Below are positions 52,054-60,233 of a stretch of DNA of 64,000 bases, in pieces. The position numbers were made by a program, and so were the translations under genes. How positions within the stretch are numbered: position 1 is the stretch's first letter; each line of letters begins with the position of its first letter. This DNA comes from a virus, in IMG/VR virus record IMGVR_UViG_3300036780_000414, positions 18,796-82,795 of that record, one strand, 5' to 3'. Below the pieces are notes generated by a model, which was not told where the DNA came from, searched no databases, and was given only the letters and a program-made list of their open reading frames with translations.

Positions 52054-53024
52054 CACCGCACCCGGATCCCGTGGCCCGGATGCTGGTCAGCTACTACTAC
52101 TGGCGCAAGCGGGACCTTTCGCAGCTCGACAAGATGGCCGCCCCGCTCACCGCTGTGGGTGGTCACCTGGAGCTGTTCGCTGACTCGGGGGCATTCAGCG
52201 CGTACACGCAGCGGGGCGGCGGCGCGGCGATCCGGCGGGAAGAGTACGCGGCGTGGCTGACGGAATGGCAACCGCGCCTGCGGGTCATGGTCAACCTGGA
52301 CGTGATCGGCGATGCCGCCGGCAGCGCCCGCAACCAGCTGTGGCTTGAGAACCGGGGACTGAACGTGACGCCGGTCTACCACATGCAGTCCCCCGTGGCG
52401 GAGCTGGAGGCGCTGTGCCGCGATTACAGGTACATCTGCGTCGGCGGGACCGCCAGCCTGACCGGCGCACAGAAAACCGCTGCGACCGCACGGGCGATGA
52501 TCGTCGCCCGTGAGCACGGGACCGCCGTCCACGGCCTCGGCCGCTCCTCAGCTGACGAGCTGTCCGCGATCGGCTTCTACTCCGTTGACTCAACCACGTG
52601 GATGCAGGCCGCCCGTTACGGGGACATTCACCTGTTCGACGGCCGGACGCTGCGCCGCCTGCCGATCCGCAAGGCGGTCAGCGAACCCGCGCTGATCCGC
52701 CGGCACGGCGGCGACCCGCAGCGGATGTGCCGCCCCGACTACGCGAACCTCCAGTACCGCAACCGCAAGGACCCCGCCCAGTACGCCTCTTACCGCAGGG
52801 AGAACGATGAGGTCGTTTTCATCGCCGGGGTCGCGTGGAAGCGGTTCGAAGCGCACCTGCGCCGCCGTCACCAGGTGCCTCCTCCCCCAGGTCACGAGAC
52901 AAACGGCACAAATGTGTGGTTCGCTGACGACAACATGCTGCACCAGCAGCAGATGATCGCGGCCGTCGCGTGGCTCGCGTCATCACCGTTACGGCCCGGC
53001 GCTAACTGGGAGGGAAAGCGATGA
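52050..53024 (+). CDS. dpdA: DpdA-like 7-deazaguanine DNA transglycosylase, copy 2
   Basis: 324 residues, ATG 52050 overlapping copy 1 (ATGA). Both catalytic Asp are kept: Asp45 in LFADSGAFSAY and Asp180 in SVDSTTW, plus VGGTASLTG and HGLGR. It differs from copy 1 mainly in the C-terminal third (DPQRMCRPDYANLQYRNRK) and tail. Both copies look active, so they may form a heteromer like eukaryotic QTRT1/QTRT2 or recognise different DNA sites. Confidence 0.85.
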   Translation: MTPHPDPVARMLVSYYYWRKRDLSQLDKMAAPLTAVGGHLELFADSGAFSAYTQRGGGAAIRREEYAAWLTEWQPRLRVMVNLDVIGDAAGSARNQLWLENRGLNVTPVYHMQSPVAELEALCRDYRYICVGGTASLTGAQKTAATARAMIVAREHGTAVHGLGRSSADELSAIGFYSVDSTTWMQAARYGDIHLFDGRTLRRLPIRKAVSEPALIRRHGGDPQRMCRPDYANLQYRNRKDPAQYASYRRENDEVVFIAGVAWKRFEAHLRRRHQVPPPPGHETNGTNVWFADDNMLHQQQMIAAVAWLASSPLRPGANWEGKR

Positions 53025-54007
53025 AGCCGTCAGAGCATTTCCGGTTCACCGTGCAGGAGCACGACCTGCTGACAGGGGCACTCGCGGTACTGCCGGACAT
53101 CGGCGTGCTGATGCAGAAGACACCGAGCACCACGCTCAAGCGGTGGGGGGCAGTCCTCCACCATGACGACCGGACACTCCGGGCGCTGCGCGGCGTACCC
53201 GGCCTGGGCGCGGCGTGGGCAGCCCACATGGCCCAGGACGAGATCAGCCACCCACCGGGTACCTACGGGCTACCTGAAGCGGCAGGCGTCCCCCAGGACC
53301 CGGTGATCGCGTACTCAGGCGGACCTGACTCGTTCATCGCCTGGCGGCTCCTCGGCCACCCGGAAGCGGTCTACCTGGACTTCGGCAACCAGGCCGGCCA
53401 GGTGGAGAAGTACCGGGTGCAGCTGGCCAGCGACAAGTTCGCTGACCCGGACCGGCCGGTTACCTTCATGCCCAGCTACAGCATGCGGGAACTGTCGACC
53501 GGCTGGATCCCGTACCGGAACCTCCGCATCATCCTCGCGTGCGCTGAGGTCGCCCCCGATGTCGTCCTCGCCCGGATCGCCGAATGGGGGCCGGATAAGA
53601 ACCCCGGCTTCTTCCGCCGCACCGAACGGCTGCTCGCCAGCTCACGCGGCGGCCACTTCCAGGCTGCCGCGAACCTCCCGAGGGTCCGCATCCACACACC
53701 GTTCGGTCACCTCACCAAGACGCAGCTGGTCCGCCGCTACCTCCAGGTGTTCGGCCCGGACGCCGCCGACGACCTGGTCCAGTACACCTGGTCCTGCTAC
53801 GGCCCAGGCCCGCTGTTCTGCGGCCAGTGCGGCGGCTGCTGGTGCCGGTGGGTGGCGTTCCACCAGAACGGCATCCTCGAAGAGGACCGCTACGCGCAGC
53901 ACCCGGAACGCGCCGCCTACTACCGGCGGCTGGACTGGCGGGACTTCCGCCCCGGCATGGCCGGGATGTACCTCAAGCGGGCGTGGGAAATGCGGGGGCT
54001 GGGCTGA
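53021..54007 (+). CDS. queC: QueC-like 7-cyano-7-deazaguanine (preQ0) synthase with N-terminal extension
   Basis: 328 residues. PP-loop YSGGPDS (98-104), VYLDFGNQ, and the four zinc Cys 259, 267, 270, 273 (CYGPGPLFCGQCGGC) identify QueC, which converts CDG to preQ0 with ATP. Typical QueC is about 220-240 residues; here 92 residues precede the PP-loop (LLTGALAVLPDIGVLMQKTP...), predicted helical and unlike known QueC. The extension might dock another pathway protein or DpdA. Confidence 0.85.
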   Translation: MKPSEHFRFTVQEHDLLTGALAVLPDIGVLMQKTPSTTLKRWGAVLHHDDRTLRALRGVPGLGAAWAAHMAQDEISHPPGTYGLPEAAGVPQDPVIAYSGGPDSFIAWRLLGHPEAVYLDFGNQAGQVEKYRVQLASDKFADPDRPVTFMPSYSMRELSTGWIPYRNLRIILACAEVAPDVVLARIAEWGPDKNPGFFRRTERLLASSRGGHFQAAANLPRVRIHTPFGHLTKTQLVRRYLQVFGPDAADDLVQYTWSCYGPGPLFCGQCGGCWCRWVAFHQNGILEEDRYAQHPERAAYYRRLDWRDFRPGMAGMYLKRAWEMRGLG

Positions 54008-54411
54008 TGCCCGAGATCACGAAGACGTTCAGGTTCGCCGCGTCGCACCGGCTCGACGGCCTGCCGCCGGACCACAAGTGCATGCGGCTGCACGGCCACA
54101 ACTACATGGTGATCGTGTCGCTGCGCTCACCGAGCCTGGACAGCGCGGGCATGGTGATGGACTACGGGCAGCTGGCGCCGTTCGCTGACTGGCTGGAAGG
54201 CACCCTCGACCACCGGCACCTGGGCGGCGGCGACGTGTTCGACGCGGACGGGAAGCTCACCGACCCCGCCGTCCTGCCGTTCATCCCGACAGCGGAGAAC
54301 CTGGCCGGGCACCTGCTGGGCATCGCCAGGGAGATGTTCGGCCACTTCGTCACGGCGGTGGAGGTACGCGAGACCGACAACGTGACCGCGACCGCGAGGG
54401 CCGCCCGGTGA
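54007..54411 (+). CDS. queD: QueD, 6-carboxytetrahydropterin synthase
   Basis: 134 residues, ATG 54007. Zinc His14, His29, His31 (SHRL, LHGHNY), catalytic Cys25 (DHKCMRLHGH), MVMDYGQL, DHRHLG, PTAENLAGHL and the closing VEVRETD are all present. Makes 6-carboxytetrahydropterin from 7,8-dihydroneopterin triphosphate, the second step to preQ0. Confidence 0.9.
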   Translation: MPEITKTFRFAASHRLDGLPPDHKCMRLHGHNYMVIVSLRSPSLDSAGMVMDYGQLAPFADWLEGTLDHRHLGGGDVFDADGKLTDPAVLPFIPTAENLAGHLLGIAREMFGHFVTAVEVRETDNVTATARAAR

Positions 54412-55178
54412 ACGCCACGGCGGGCACTGAGCCCACCGTCCGTGACCTGCTGGTGTCGGAGGAGTTCACCGCGCCGCAAGGTGAGGGCCCGCACATGGGC
54501 CGCCCGATGTACTGGGTCCGCCTCGGCGGCTGCGGCCTGGAGTGCACCTGGTGCGATGAGCCGCAGACGTGGGTGTTCGACGAACGGCACAGGAAGATGC
54601 ACGAGGGCGGAAAAGCGTACGACCCGAAGGCGGAGCTGTCCCGCGTGACGGTGGAGAACCTGGCCAGCCGCATCGCCGTGACGAACTACACGACGGTGGC
54701 GGTGACCGGCGGGGAGCCGCTTCTCCAGCAGGAAGCCGTGGGAGCGCTGATCGACCATCCCCTCATGGGAGGGATGTCGTTCGAGTTCGAGACGGCGGGG
54801 GTGATCACCCCGTGGCGGCTGGCTGGCTACGGCAACGTGCGGTTCAACGTCAGCCCGAAGCTGGCCTCCTCGGGCAACCCCGTGGCGAAACGGCGCAACG
54901 ACGCCGCCATCGCCGCGCTGCGCGCACTGGACTCGGTGTTCAAGTTCGTCTTGGACACCAGGCAGAACGGCATGTGGCAGGCAGACCTGACCGAAGTTGA
55001 GTACCTGACCCGCCAGTGGGACATCCCGCCCGGCCGCGTCTGGGTGATGCCGTGCGGGACCACGCCAGGCGAGGTCACGGAGGGGATGCTGCTGCTGGAG
55101 CCGGTCGCGCTGGCCCGCCAGTGGAACCTGAGCAGCCGCCTCCAGGTGTTCATGCACGGCGACGCCAGGGGCTTCTGA
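54408..55178 (+). CDS. queE: QueE, 7-carboxy-7-deazaguanine synthase
   Basis: 256 residues, GTG 54408. Radical-SAM cluster Cys42, Cys46, Cys49 (CGLECTWC), QGEG near 24, and VTGGEPLLQ (GGEP 101-104) are the QueE landmarks. Converts 6-carboxytetrahydropterin to 7-carboxy-7-deazaguanine with SAM. Overlaps QueD by 4 bp. Confidence 0.9.
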   Translation: MNATAGTEPTVRDLLVSEEFTAPQGEGPHMGRPMYWVRLGGCGLECTWCDEPQTWVFDERHRKMHEGGKAYDPKAELSRVTVENLASRIAVTNYTTVAVTGGEPLLQQEAVGALIDHPLMGGMSFEFETAGVITPWRLAGYGNVRFNVSPKLASSGNPVAKRRNDAAIAALRALDSVFKFVLDTRQNGMWQADLTEVEYLTRQWDIPPGRVWVMPCGTTPGEVTEGMLLLEPVALARQWNLSSRLQVFMHGDARGF

Positions 55179-55181
55179 GCC

Positions 55182-55751
55182 GTGGACTACGCGCTAGCCG
55201 AAGATTCCGCGCGCTTCCTGCTGGGGCACCTGGGGATCAGGTGCGAAGGTGAGCTTGACCGGACGCCGATGCGCCTGGTGCACGCCCTCGCGGAACTGAC
55301 CGCCAGCCTCCGTGACGGCTTCAACCCGGCTGAGCTGCTGGCCCGCCAGTTCAGCCCGCCCGGTGACGTACCGCAGATGATCGTGGTGGAGAACATCGCG
55401 TTCACCTCGCTGTGCGAGCACCACGTCATGCCGTTCACCGGCCTGGCAACAGTCGCCTACCTGCCCTCACCGGGGGCCAGGATAGTCGGCGTGTCCAAGA
55501 TCCCCCGCCTGGTAGAGGGCTTCGCCCGCCGGCCTCAGATGCAGGAACGGCTCGGCTACCAGGTGACGGAGGCGATAGGCAAGTACCTGGACGTGCAGGG
55601 TGCCGGCTGCACGATCCGCGGCGAGCACACGTGCATGACGCTGCGCGGCGCCTGCGCAGCAGGCACGTCAATGCTCACCAACCACCTGACCGGATGTTTC
55701 TTCGACTCTCCCCCGGTCAGGGCCGAGTTCCTGGCATTGACCAGGCCGTGA
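55182..55751 (+). CDS. folE: GTP cyclohydrolase I (FolE)
   Basis: 189 residues, GTG 55182. Zinc ligands Cys78, His81 and Cys151 (LCEHHVMPF, EHTCMTLRG), and SKIPRLVEGFARRPQMQERLG are diagnostic. Commits GTP to the preQ0 route (7,8-dihydroneopterin triphosphate). Last gene of the coupled operon. Confidence 0.9.
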   Translation: MDYALAEDSARFLLGHLGIRCEGELDRTPMRLVHALAELTASLRDGFNPAELLARQFSPPGDVPQMIVVENIAFTSLCEHHVMPFTGLATVAYLPSPGARIVGVSKIPRLVEGFARRPQMQERLGYQVTEAIGKYLDVQGAGCTIRGEHTCMTLRGACAAGTSMLTNHLTGCFFDSPPVRAEFLALTRP

Positions 55752-55783
55752 CGCTATCCTCACTTGTGAGAGAAGGAAGCAGC

Positions 55784-56365
55784 ATGTCACCTGCTAACTA
55801 CGGGCCGATCCACGGGGAGCACGGTACAGCCGTCCCGCTCGTCGTCCCGCCGGCACCTGAACTGGCCACGCTCATGATGCACTGGCTGGTCACCGCCCCC
55901 GGCTTCAGCACCACCCGCAGCCAGTGGGTCATCGCCGTCAGCACCACAGCGGACCTGCCCGGCTTCAGGCCGTGCAAGCTCGACTTCGACGAGGCCACCC
56001 ACGAGATCGTCATCATGCCGCTCGACCCGGAAGGCGGCGAGTACTCCGGGCACATGCTGGTCCGCCTCCTGCTGGCCTGCGAGCTGCCGCTGGGCACCGC
56101 CGACGCCGTCCGCGTGCAGGTACGCGCAGCTGAGCATGAGGTGTCCGAGCTGGCCCCGGTCCTCGCCGCCGCGATCGTCCGGCACGGCTGGACTCCCGAG
56201 GTAACCGCTGACCCGGCGGGCGTCCGCCGGCAATGGCAGGAGTTCATCGAGGACAACCTGTCCGCGATCCGCAGCACCCGGCAGCACCCGCAGCAGCGTC
56301 CCGGCGTGAGCGTGCCGCCAGCCCCGGTGACCCTCGCGCCGCCCGGAAGCCGGGGGAAGCCATGA
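55784..56365 (+). CDS. hypothetical protein, 193 aa
   Basis: ATG 55784 after GAGAGAAGG. Alpha/beta (LATLMMHWLVTAPGFSTTRS, WVIAVSTTADLPGFRPCKLD, GHMLVRLLLACELPLGTADAV), ending Pro-rich. Right after folE but with its own ribosome site. Unknown; not a known preQ0 enzyme. Confidence 0.6.
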   Translation: MSPANYGPIHGEHGTAVPLVVPPAPELATLMMHWLVTAPGFSTTRSQWVIAVSTTADLPGFRPCKLDFDEATHEIVIMPLDPEGGEYSGHMLVRLLLACELPLGTADAVRVQVRAAEHEVSELAPVLAAAIVRHGWTPEVTADPAGVRRQWQEFIEDNLSAIRSTRQHPQQRPGVSVPPAPVTLAPPGSRGKP

Positions 56366-56676
56366 CCGGCAAGCACACTCACGCGTGGGAGCCCGCCACG
56401 GTGCCCTGCGGCACGTGCGCGCCGCACCCGGCCGTCCGCTGCCAGGACCCCGCCTGCCCGCTGCACGCCCACCCGATCGACGTGACGAAGTACGGCGACC
56501 CGCGTGTCCTTGAGGTGAAGCTCACCGCGAAGCGGGGCGAGCTAGCCAGGGTGTCCGACCTGGCCCGCGCGGTTTACAGGGAATGGCAGGACCGCAGCCA
56601 GGCGCAAGACACCATCGGCCTTGAGCTGCGCGCACTGGAGCAGCACTACCGTCAGGTGGTGGCCGTCCATGAGTGA
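56362..56676 (+). CDS. zinc-motif protein, 104 aa
   Basis: ATG 56362 (ATGA). HAWEPATVPCGTCAPHP, VRCQDPACPLH: two Cys pairs. Then a long helix (ARVSDLARAVYREWQDRSQ). Unknown. Confidence 0.6.
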   Translation: MTGKHTHAWEPATVPCGTCAPHPAVRCQDPACPLHAHPIDVTKYGDPRVLEVKLTAKRGELARVSDLARAVYREWQDRSQAQDTIGLELRALEQHYRQVVAVHE

Positions 56677-57097
56677 CCGCAGGCGCGGCGGCCTTGAGCG
56701 GGAGCTGTACGCCGCCGCGCAGCAGGAGACGCTGGACGAGGCGTTCACCGCCCTGGCTAAGGTCGCGAAGGCGCTCGGCGTGTTCGACCTGACGCAGCGG
56801 GCCATCTCGATCGAAGAGGTCGGAGAGCTGATCTGCGCTGAGGCGGAACGGCTGCGGGCACTCCAGCCGGCCGTGATCATCGGCGGCAGGGAGGCAGTCC
56901 AGCTCGGGCAGCAGGGCCTCACCCCGGACACGGCGGCTGCGCTGGTGCTCGGCGCGGGACCGTGGACGGTGCGGTACCAGCTGGCCGACCGGAACGGCCG
57001 GGTCATCGCCGGCAGCGAGGTCGGCCCGCTGGTGAGCGCGGACGACAAGGTGCGCATTGAGTTCGGTGTCACGGACATCCGGGTGGCACTCGGGTGA
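56669..57097 (+). CDS. hypothetical protein, 142 aa
   Basis: ATG 56669. Helical first half (ELYAAAQQETLDEAFTALAK, VGELICAEAERLRAL), then a mixed second half (PWTVRYQLADRNGRVIAGSE). Unknown. Confidence 0.6.
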   Translation: MSDRRRGGLERELYAAAQQETLDEAFTALAKVAKALGVFDLTQRAISIEEVGELICAEAERLRALQPAVIIGGREAVQLGQQGLTPDTAAALVLGAGPWTVRYQLADRNGRVIAGSEVGPLVSADDKVRIEFGVTDIRVALG

Positions 57098-57348
57098 GCG
57101 AGCCGGCAGAGGGCACGGTGACCACCCGGCGCGGGAAGCGGCCGACGCCGTGGCTGGCCGACCTGGTGGCCGCCGCGTACAGGGAAGATGACGAGGCGAT
57201 AGCGGCCGCCGCCGCCCACCTGGACGCCTCGGAGCGGCGCGACCTGGACCACGCGCTCATGGTGCTGGTCCGCGCGCTGCTCAACCAGCGGATGGGCGCG
57301 TCCGCGCGGCGGCGCATCACGCTGACCGTGGAACCGGAGGACGGATGA
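57094..57348 (+). CDS. small helical protein, 84 aa
   Basis: GTG 57094 (GTGA). Basic start (TTRRGKRPTPW), helices (LADLVAAAYREDDEAIAAAA). Unknown. Confidence 0.6.
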   Translation: MSEPAEGTVTTRRGKRPTPWLADLVAAAYREDDEAIAAAAAHLDASERRDLDHALMVLVRALLNQRMGASARRRITLTVEPEDG

Positions 57349-57572
57349 TCATCGCGGGGATACTGCTGCTGCTCTGCTGCGCGGGCATGGGCGTGCTCGC
57401 AGTACGGAAAGGGATGCTGTGGGAGTGCGCGCACACTCTCGCGGCGCTGGGCGCGCTGGTCGGCGGCACGCGGGTCACGCTCGCGACCGGCTGGTGGGGC
57501 ATCGTGTTCTTCCCGCTGACCTTCCTGGTGACCGGGTGGACGCTGCTGCGCGGGGTGAGGGCTGATGGCTGA
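57345..57572 (+). CDS. small membrane protein, 75 aa
   Basis: Three hydrophobic helices: about 2-20 (IIAGILLLLCCAGMGVLAV), 28-43 and 48-68 (WWGIVFFPLTFLVTGW). ATG 57345. Function unknown; membrane cluster member. Confidence 0.65.
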   Translation: MIIAGILLLLCCAGMGVLAVRKGMLWECAHTLAALGALVGGTRVTLATGWWGIVFFPLTFLVTGWTLLRGVRADG

Positions 57573-57900
57573 GGTATACCGCAGGAAGGCGCTGCGCACA
57601 GACGACAGCGTGACCGTCGCCCCGTACCGGCCGCCGATCGACCGGGCGGCGTTCGGGCTGCTGCGGGAGGTGGCCCGGCTGGCGGCACCGTCCGCGGAAG
57701 TCAGCGAGATCGTGTTCCCGTCCGGCAAGCGGGCACTGGCCGCGTACTGGGTCACCGAGGACGGCCCGGATTACACGACGGTCGAACCGGGTGAGTACCT
57801 GGGCTACTCAGGCGGCAACAGGATCCTGTTCAGCACCGATGACGGTGACCTGGCCCGCTGGTACGAGCACGTCCCGCAGGAGGAACCCGCTGATGGCTAA
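57565..57900 (+). CDS. hypothetical protein, 111 aa
   Basis: ATG 57565. Beta-rich: LRTDDSVTVAPYRPPI, RALAAYWVTEDGPDYTTV, NRILFSTDDGDLARWYEH. Unknown; between two membrane-protein genes. Confidence 0.6.
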   Translation: MAEVYRRKALRTDDSVTVAPYRPPIDRAAFGLLREVARLAAPSAEVSEIVFPSGKRALAAYWVTEDGPDYTTVEPGEYLGYSGGNRILFSTDDGDLARWYEHVPQEEPADG

Positions 57901-58057
57901 GCGGTGGCTTACCGCCTCGGTGGCGGCGCTGGTGCTGATGACGGTCACGGCGGCGGTCGCAGGCTCATGGGTGTGGGCGGTGTTCACCGTCGTGATCCTG
58001 GCGGGGTACGCGCTGCTGATCGCCGTAGCCGGGAAGCGCGGGCGTCCCGGTGGCTGA
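57893..58057 (+). CDS. small membrane protein, 54 aa
   Basis: ATG 57893 (TGATG-type). Two helices (ASVAALVLMTVTAAVAG and AVFTVVILAGYALLIAVA) and a basic tail. Unknown. Confidence 0.6.
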   Translation: MAKRWLTASVAALVLMTVTAAVAGSWVWAVFTVVILAGYALLIAVAGKRGRPGG

Positions 58058-58484
58058 GCCGTTCGACCTGGAGGCGTTCCTGCTGCGCGTCACCCGCGAC
58101 CAGCAGCCAGGCCCGCGCATGTACCAGCTCCGTGTCCACCCCGGCCTGCTGGCGCAGATCACGGCGGGCGCTGATCCGGCCGTCGTCTCGTGGCCGCACG
58201 CGTACGGGACCGCGTACCTTGTCTCAGACCAGAGCCTCCCCTGGGGCGGCTGGCAGCTGATCGAGCAGGGCCGGATGGTAGCTCACGGTGAGCCGGGTGA
58301 GGACGCGGCGGGCAGGGCCGGCCAGCGCGAGCTGCCGCCGGCCGCTGACCTGGTGGCGCTGATCGAGCGGGCGCTAGCAGACGGGGACAGGGACGCCGGG
58401 ATGGGTGAGATGAGCGGCGGCTGCGAGACGACGCTGCGGCTCGGTTTCGCTGACCTGATGGGGGCTGCCGGTGACGAGCACTGA
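58050..58484 (+). CDS. hypothetical protein, 144 aa
   Basis: GTG 58050. QLRVHPGLLAQITAGADPAV, TAYLVSDQSLPWGGWQLIEQG, then an Asp/Gly-rich helical tail. Unknown. Confidence 0.6.
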   Translation: MAEPFDLEAFLLRVTRDQQPGPRMYQLRVHPGLLAQITAGADPAVVSWPHAYGTAYLVSDQSLPWGGWQLIEQGRMVAHGEPGEDAAGRAGQRELPPAADLVALIERALADGDRDAGMGEMSGGCETTLRLGFADLMGAAGDEH

Positions 58485-58773
58485 GTGCGGGTCGTGCCAC
58501 GCGGAAGTTGACTGGGCGCAGAAGTTCCCGCTGGAGCTCAACGACAAGGGCCTGCCGAAGGCCGTTCCGGTGAACCACGGCAGCGCCGGCGACCCGGCCG
58601 GGAAACTTGAGGTGTGGCGTGAGCCGGTCATCGGCACGGCGGACGGCAGGCAGGCCGCGACGGTGCTGTACTTCCGCTACCTGAAAAAAGACGAGACGCC
58701 GGCACCAGGTCATCATCGTGGCGTCTCGCACTTCGGCACCTGCCCGGACGCTGGCAGCTGGAGGCGGAAGTGA
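58471..58773 (+). CDS. small zinc protein, 100 aa
   Basis: GTG 58471. TECGSCHAEVDWAQKFPLEL then KAVPVNHGSAG and GVSHFGTCPDAG: CxxC plus His/Cys, a pattern of small actinophage zinc proteins ('C..C...I.WA...NGK..PV'). Unknown. Confidence 0.65.
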   Translation: MTSTECGSCHAEVDWAQKFPLELNDKGLPKAVPVNHGSAGDPAGKLEVWREPVIGTADGRQAATVLYFRYLKKDETPAPGHHRGVSHFGTCPDAGSWRRK

Positions 58774-59270
58774 GCAAGAAGGCGTGCGAGCGCGAACAGC
58801 TGGCATGGCTCCTCTGGCACTATCGGCAGGGTTACAGTGACCCGCTGAGGATGGCTGACGAAATACTGGCCCTCCTCCACGTGGACCCGCCCGCAGGCGG
58901 GACAATGACGGGCGAAACCGAAACCCGCACAGAGGAGCAGCCCCGAATGTTCACCACAGGCACCAGCCCGCAGGCAGTCGTCAACCAGGTATCCGGTGTT
59001 CTCACGAACCTGCGGAACTCGCTCGCGGCGGCCAAGGAACTCCAGTTGTCGCTCGCGGGGGTGAGCATTCAGGACCTGATCGCGTTCGGGTTCGCCGTCG
59101 ACCCCAACGACGACACGCAGTCCCCGGACGCGCAGGCCATCAAGTCGGCGGTCGCAGACGCGGACGGCTTCGCGCAGCTGTTCGACACCGGCACCGACTC
59201 ACGTGACCCCGGCGCCGGGTACATCTACGGCCAGTCGATCCGCGCCGTGATCGGGACAAGGCAGACGTAA
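58770..59270 (+). CDS. hypothetical protein, 166 aa
   Basis: GTG 58770. Short helical head (EREQLAWLLWHYRQGYSDPL), Thr/Glu linker, then TSPQAVVNQVSGVLTNLRNSL helix and IKSAVADADGFAQLFDTG. Internal ATGs (58905, 58948) could start a shorter form. Unknown. Confidence 0.6.
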   Translation: MSKKACEREQLAWLLWHYRQGYSDPLRMADEILALLHVDPPAGGTMTGETETRTEEQPRMFTTGTSPQAVVNQVSGVLTNLRNSLAAAKELQLSLAGVSIQDLIAFGFAVDPNDDTQSPDAQAIKSAVADADGFAQLFDTGTDSRDPGAGYIYGQSIRAVIGTRQT

Positions 59271-59476
59271 TGCTCTCACGGTTCAGCCCGGTGCAGGAGA
59301 TCGCCAACGGGCGCGAGTACGACGTGACCGCCGCTGACGGTGAGGTCATCGGCACGCAGGTCCCGGCGTGGGTAGCGCGGGTGATCGCGGCCTGCGACGG
59401 GCCGGTGCTGGTACGCGCGTACCAGTGCGCGGGTGTCTCCCCGCCGGGGACGAAGACGGCTCCCCAGGCCAGGTGA
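59270..59476 (+). CDS. small beta-rich protein, 68 aa
   Basis: ATG 59270 overlapping the upstream stop. SPVQEIANGREYDVTAADGEVIG and VPAWVARVIAACDGPVLV. Unknown. Last gene before a hairpin. Confidence 0.6.
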   Translation: MLSRFSPVQEIANGREYDVTAADGEVIGTQVPAWVARVIAACDGPVLVRAYQCAGVSPPGTKTAPQAR

Positions 59477-59498
59477 TCGCAGCCTGACCGGGCAGCCC

Positions 59499-59539
59499 GG
59501 CCGCCGGCAGCCCACCACCCAATAGGGCTGCCGGCGGCC
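59499..59539. terminator. 15-bp hairpin terminator
   Basis: GGCCGCCGGCAGCCC (59499-59513) pairs exactly with 59525-59539, 11-nt loop. Separates 59476 from the next unit. Confidence 0.75.
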
Positions 59540-59578
59540 CGGACGTTACCAGGTGACCCTGGACGAGGAAGGACAGAG

Positions 59579-59827
59579 ATGGACGAGCGCCCCGACCCGC
59601 TGGAGGCACCGCCTGCACGGGCACTGGTGCAGGTTCACGCCCCCGAGTGCCCCGTGCACGGGAAGATGACATACCGGGGCAATGACTCCTGCCCGATGGT
59701 GCAGTTCGGCGCGGTGCTGACGTGCGCCTGCGAGCCGGAACGCTTCGAGTGCCTCGGCTTCGACGGTGAGGGCTGCGAGGTCACTCCCCCGGTCGGTTAC
59801 GCCGGCTGGCTGGCCGGGAGCCGGTGA
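59579..59827 (+). CDS. small zinc protein, paralogue of 4534-4734
   Basis: 82 residues, ATG 59579. PECPVHGKMTYRG, CACEPERFECLGFDGEGCEV: the HECLGFDGEGC block repeats the protein at 4534-4734. More Cys than its relative. Unknown. Confidence 0.65.
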   Translation: MDERPDPLEAPPARALVQVHAPECPVHGKMTYRGNDSCPMVQFGAVLTCACEPERFECLGFDGEGCEVTPPVGYAGWLAGSR

Positions 59828-60060
59828 CCCCGGTGGCACAGGCACGGTGCGACGGGAGCGACCCTAACCTGCTGCGGCAGGTACCCGAGGGTGACTTCGA
59901 CTCGGCGGTGATGAAGCTGGCCGGGCACTGGCAGGCGACCGCTGAGCCCGGCTGCGTGGTGATCCAGTGCCAGTGCGGGCTGCTATTCGACGACACCTAC
60001 CGGATGCGGTCGTACCCGCACGAGTTCTTCGGGCAGCTCCGCCTGCCCGGTGTCACCTGA
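59824..60060 (+). CDS. hypothetical protein, 78 aa
   Basis: GTG 59824. PEGDFDSAVMKLAGHWQAT, VVIQCQCGLLFDDTYRM: one CxC motif. Unknown. Confidence 0.6.
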   Translation: MTPVAQARCDGSDPNLLRQVPEGDFDSAVMKLAGHWQATAEPGCVVIQCQCGLLFDDTYRMRSYPHEFFGQLRLPGVT

Positions 60061-60083
60061 AGTCCCGTGAGAGAGGGGACCGC

Positions 60084-60233
60084 ATGATGCTGGCCTTTGC
60101 CGCGTTCGGCCTGCTGTGCTCGGCGGGCACCGGGTCTGTCCTGTGCGGCGCGTGGCTGCTGTGCCGTTACGCGCCGGTCTGGTGGTCTACCAGCGACGGG
60201 CAGCGGAGACCATCGTGGGAGGAGCGCCGGTGA
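60084..60233 (+). CDS. small membrane protein, 49 aa
   Basis: ATG 60084 after GAGAGAGGGG. LAFAAFGLLCSAGTGSVLCG and AWLLCRYAPVWW make one or two helices. Charged tail. Unknown. Confidence 0.55.
   Translation: MMLAFAAFGLLCSAGTGSVLCGAWLLCRYAPVWWSTSDGQRRPSWEERR

Noticed and set aside
51115-53024. tRNA-guanine transglycosylase (queuosine) function for the two TGT-like genes
   Set aside because: They lack the TGT zinc cluster, are short, and match the phage DpdA pattern; DNA is the likelier substrate, though not proven.
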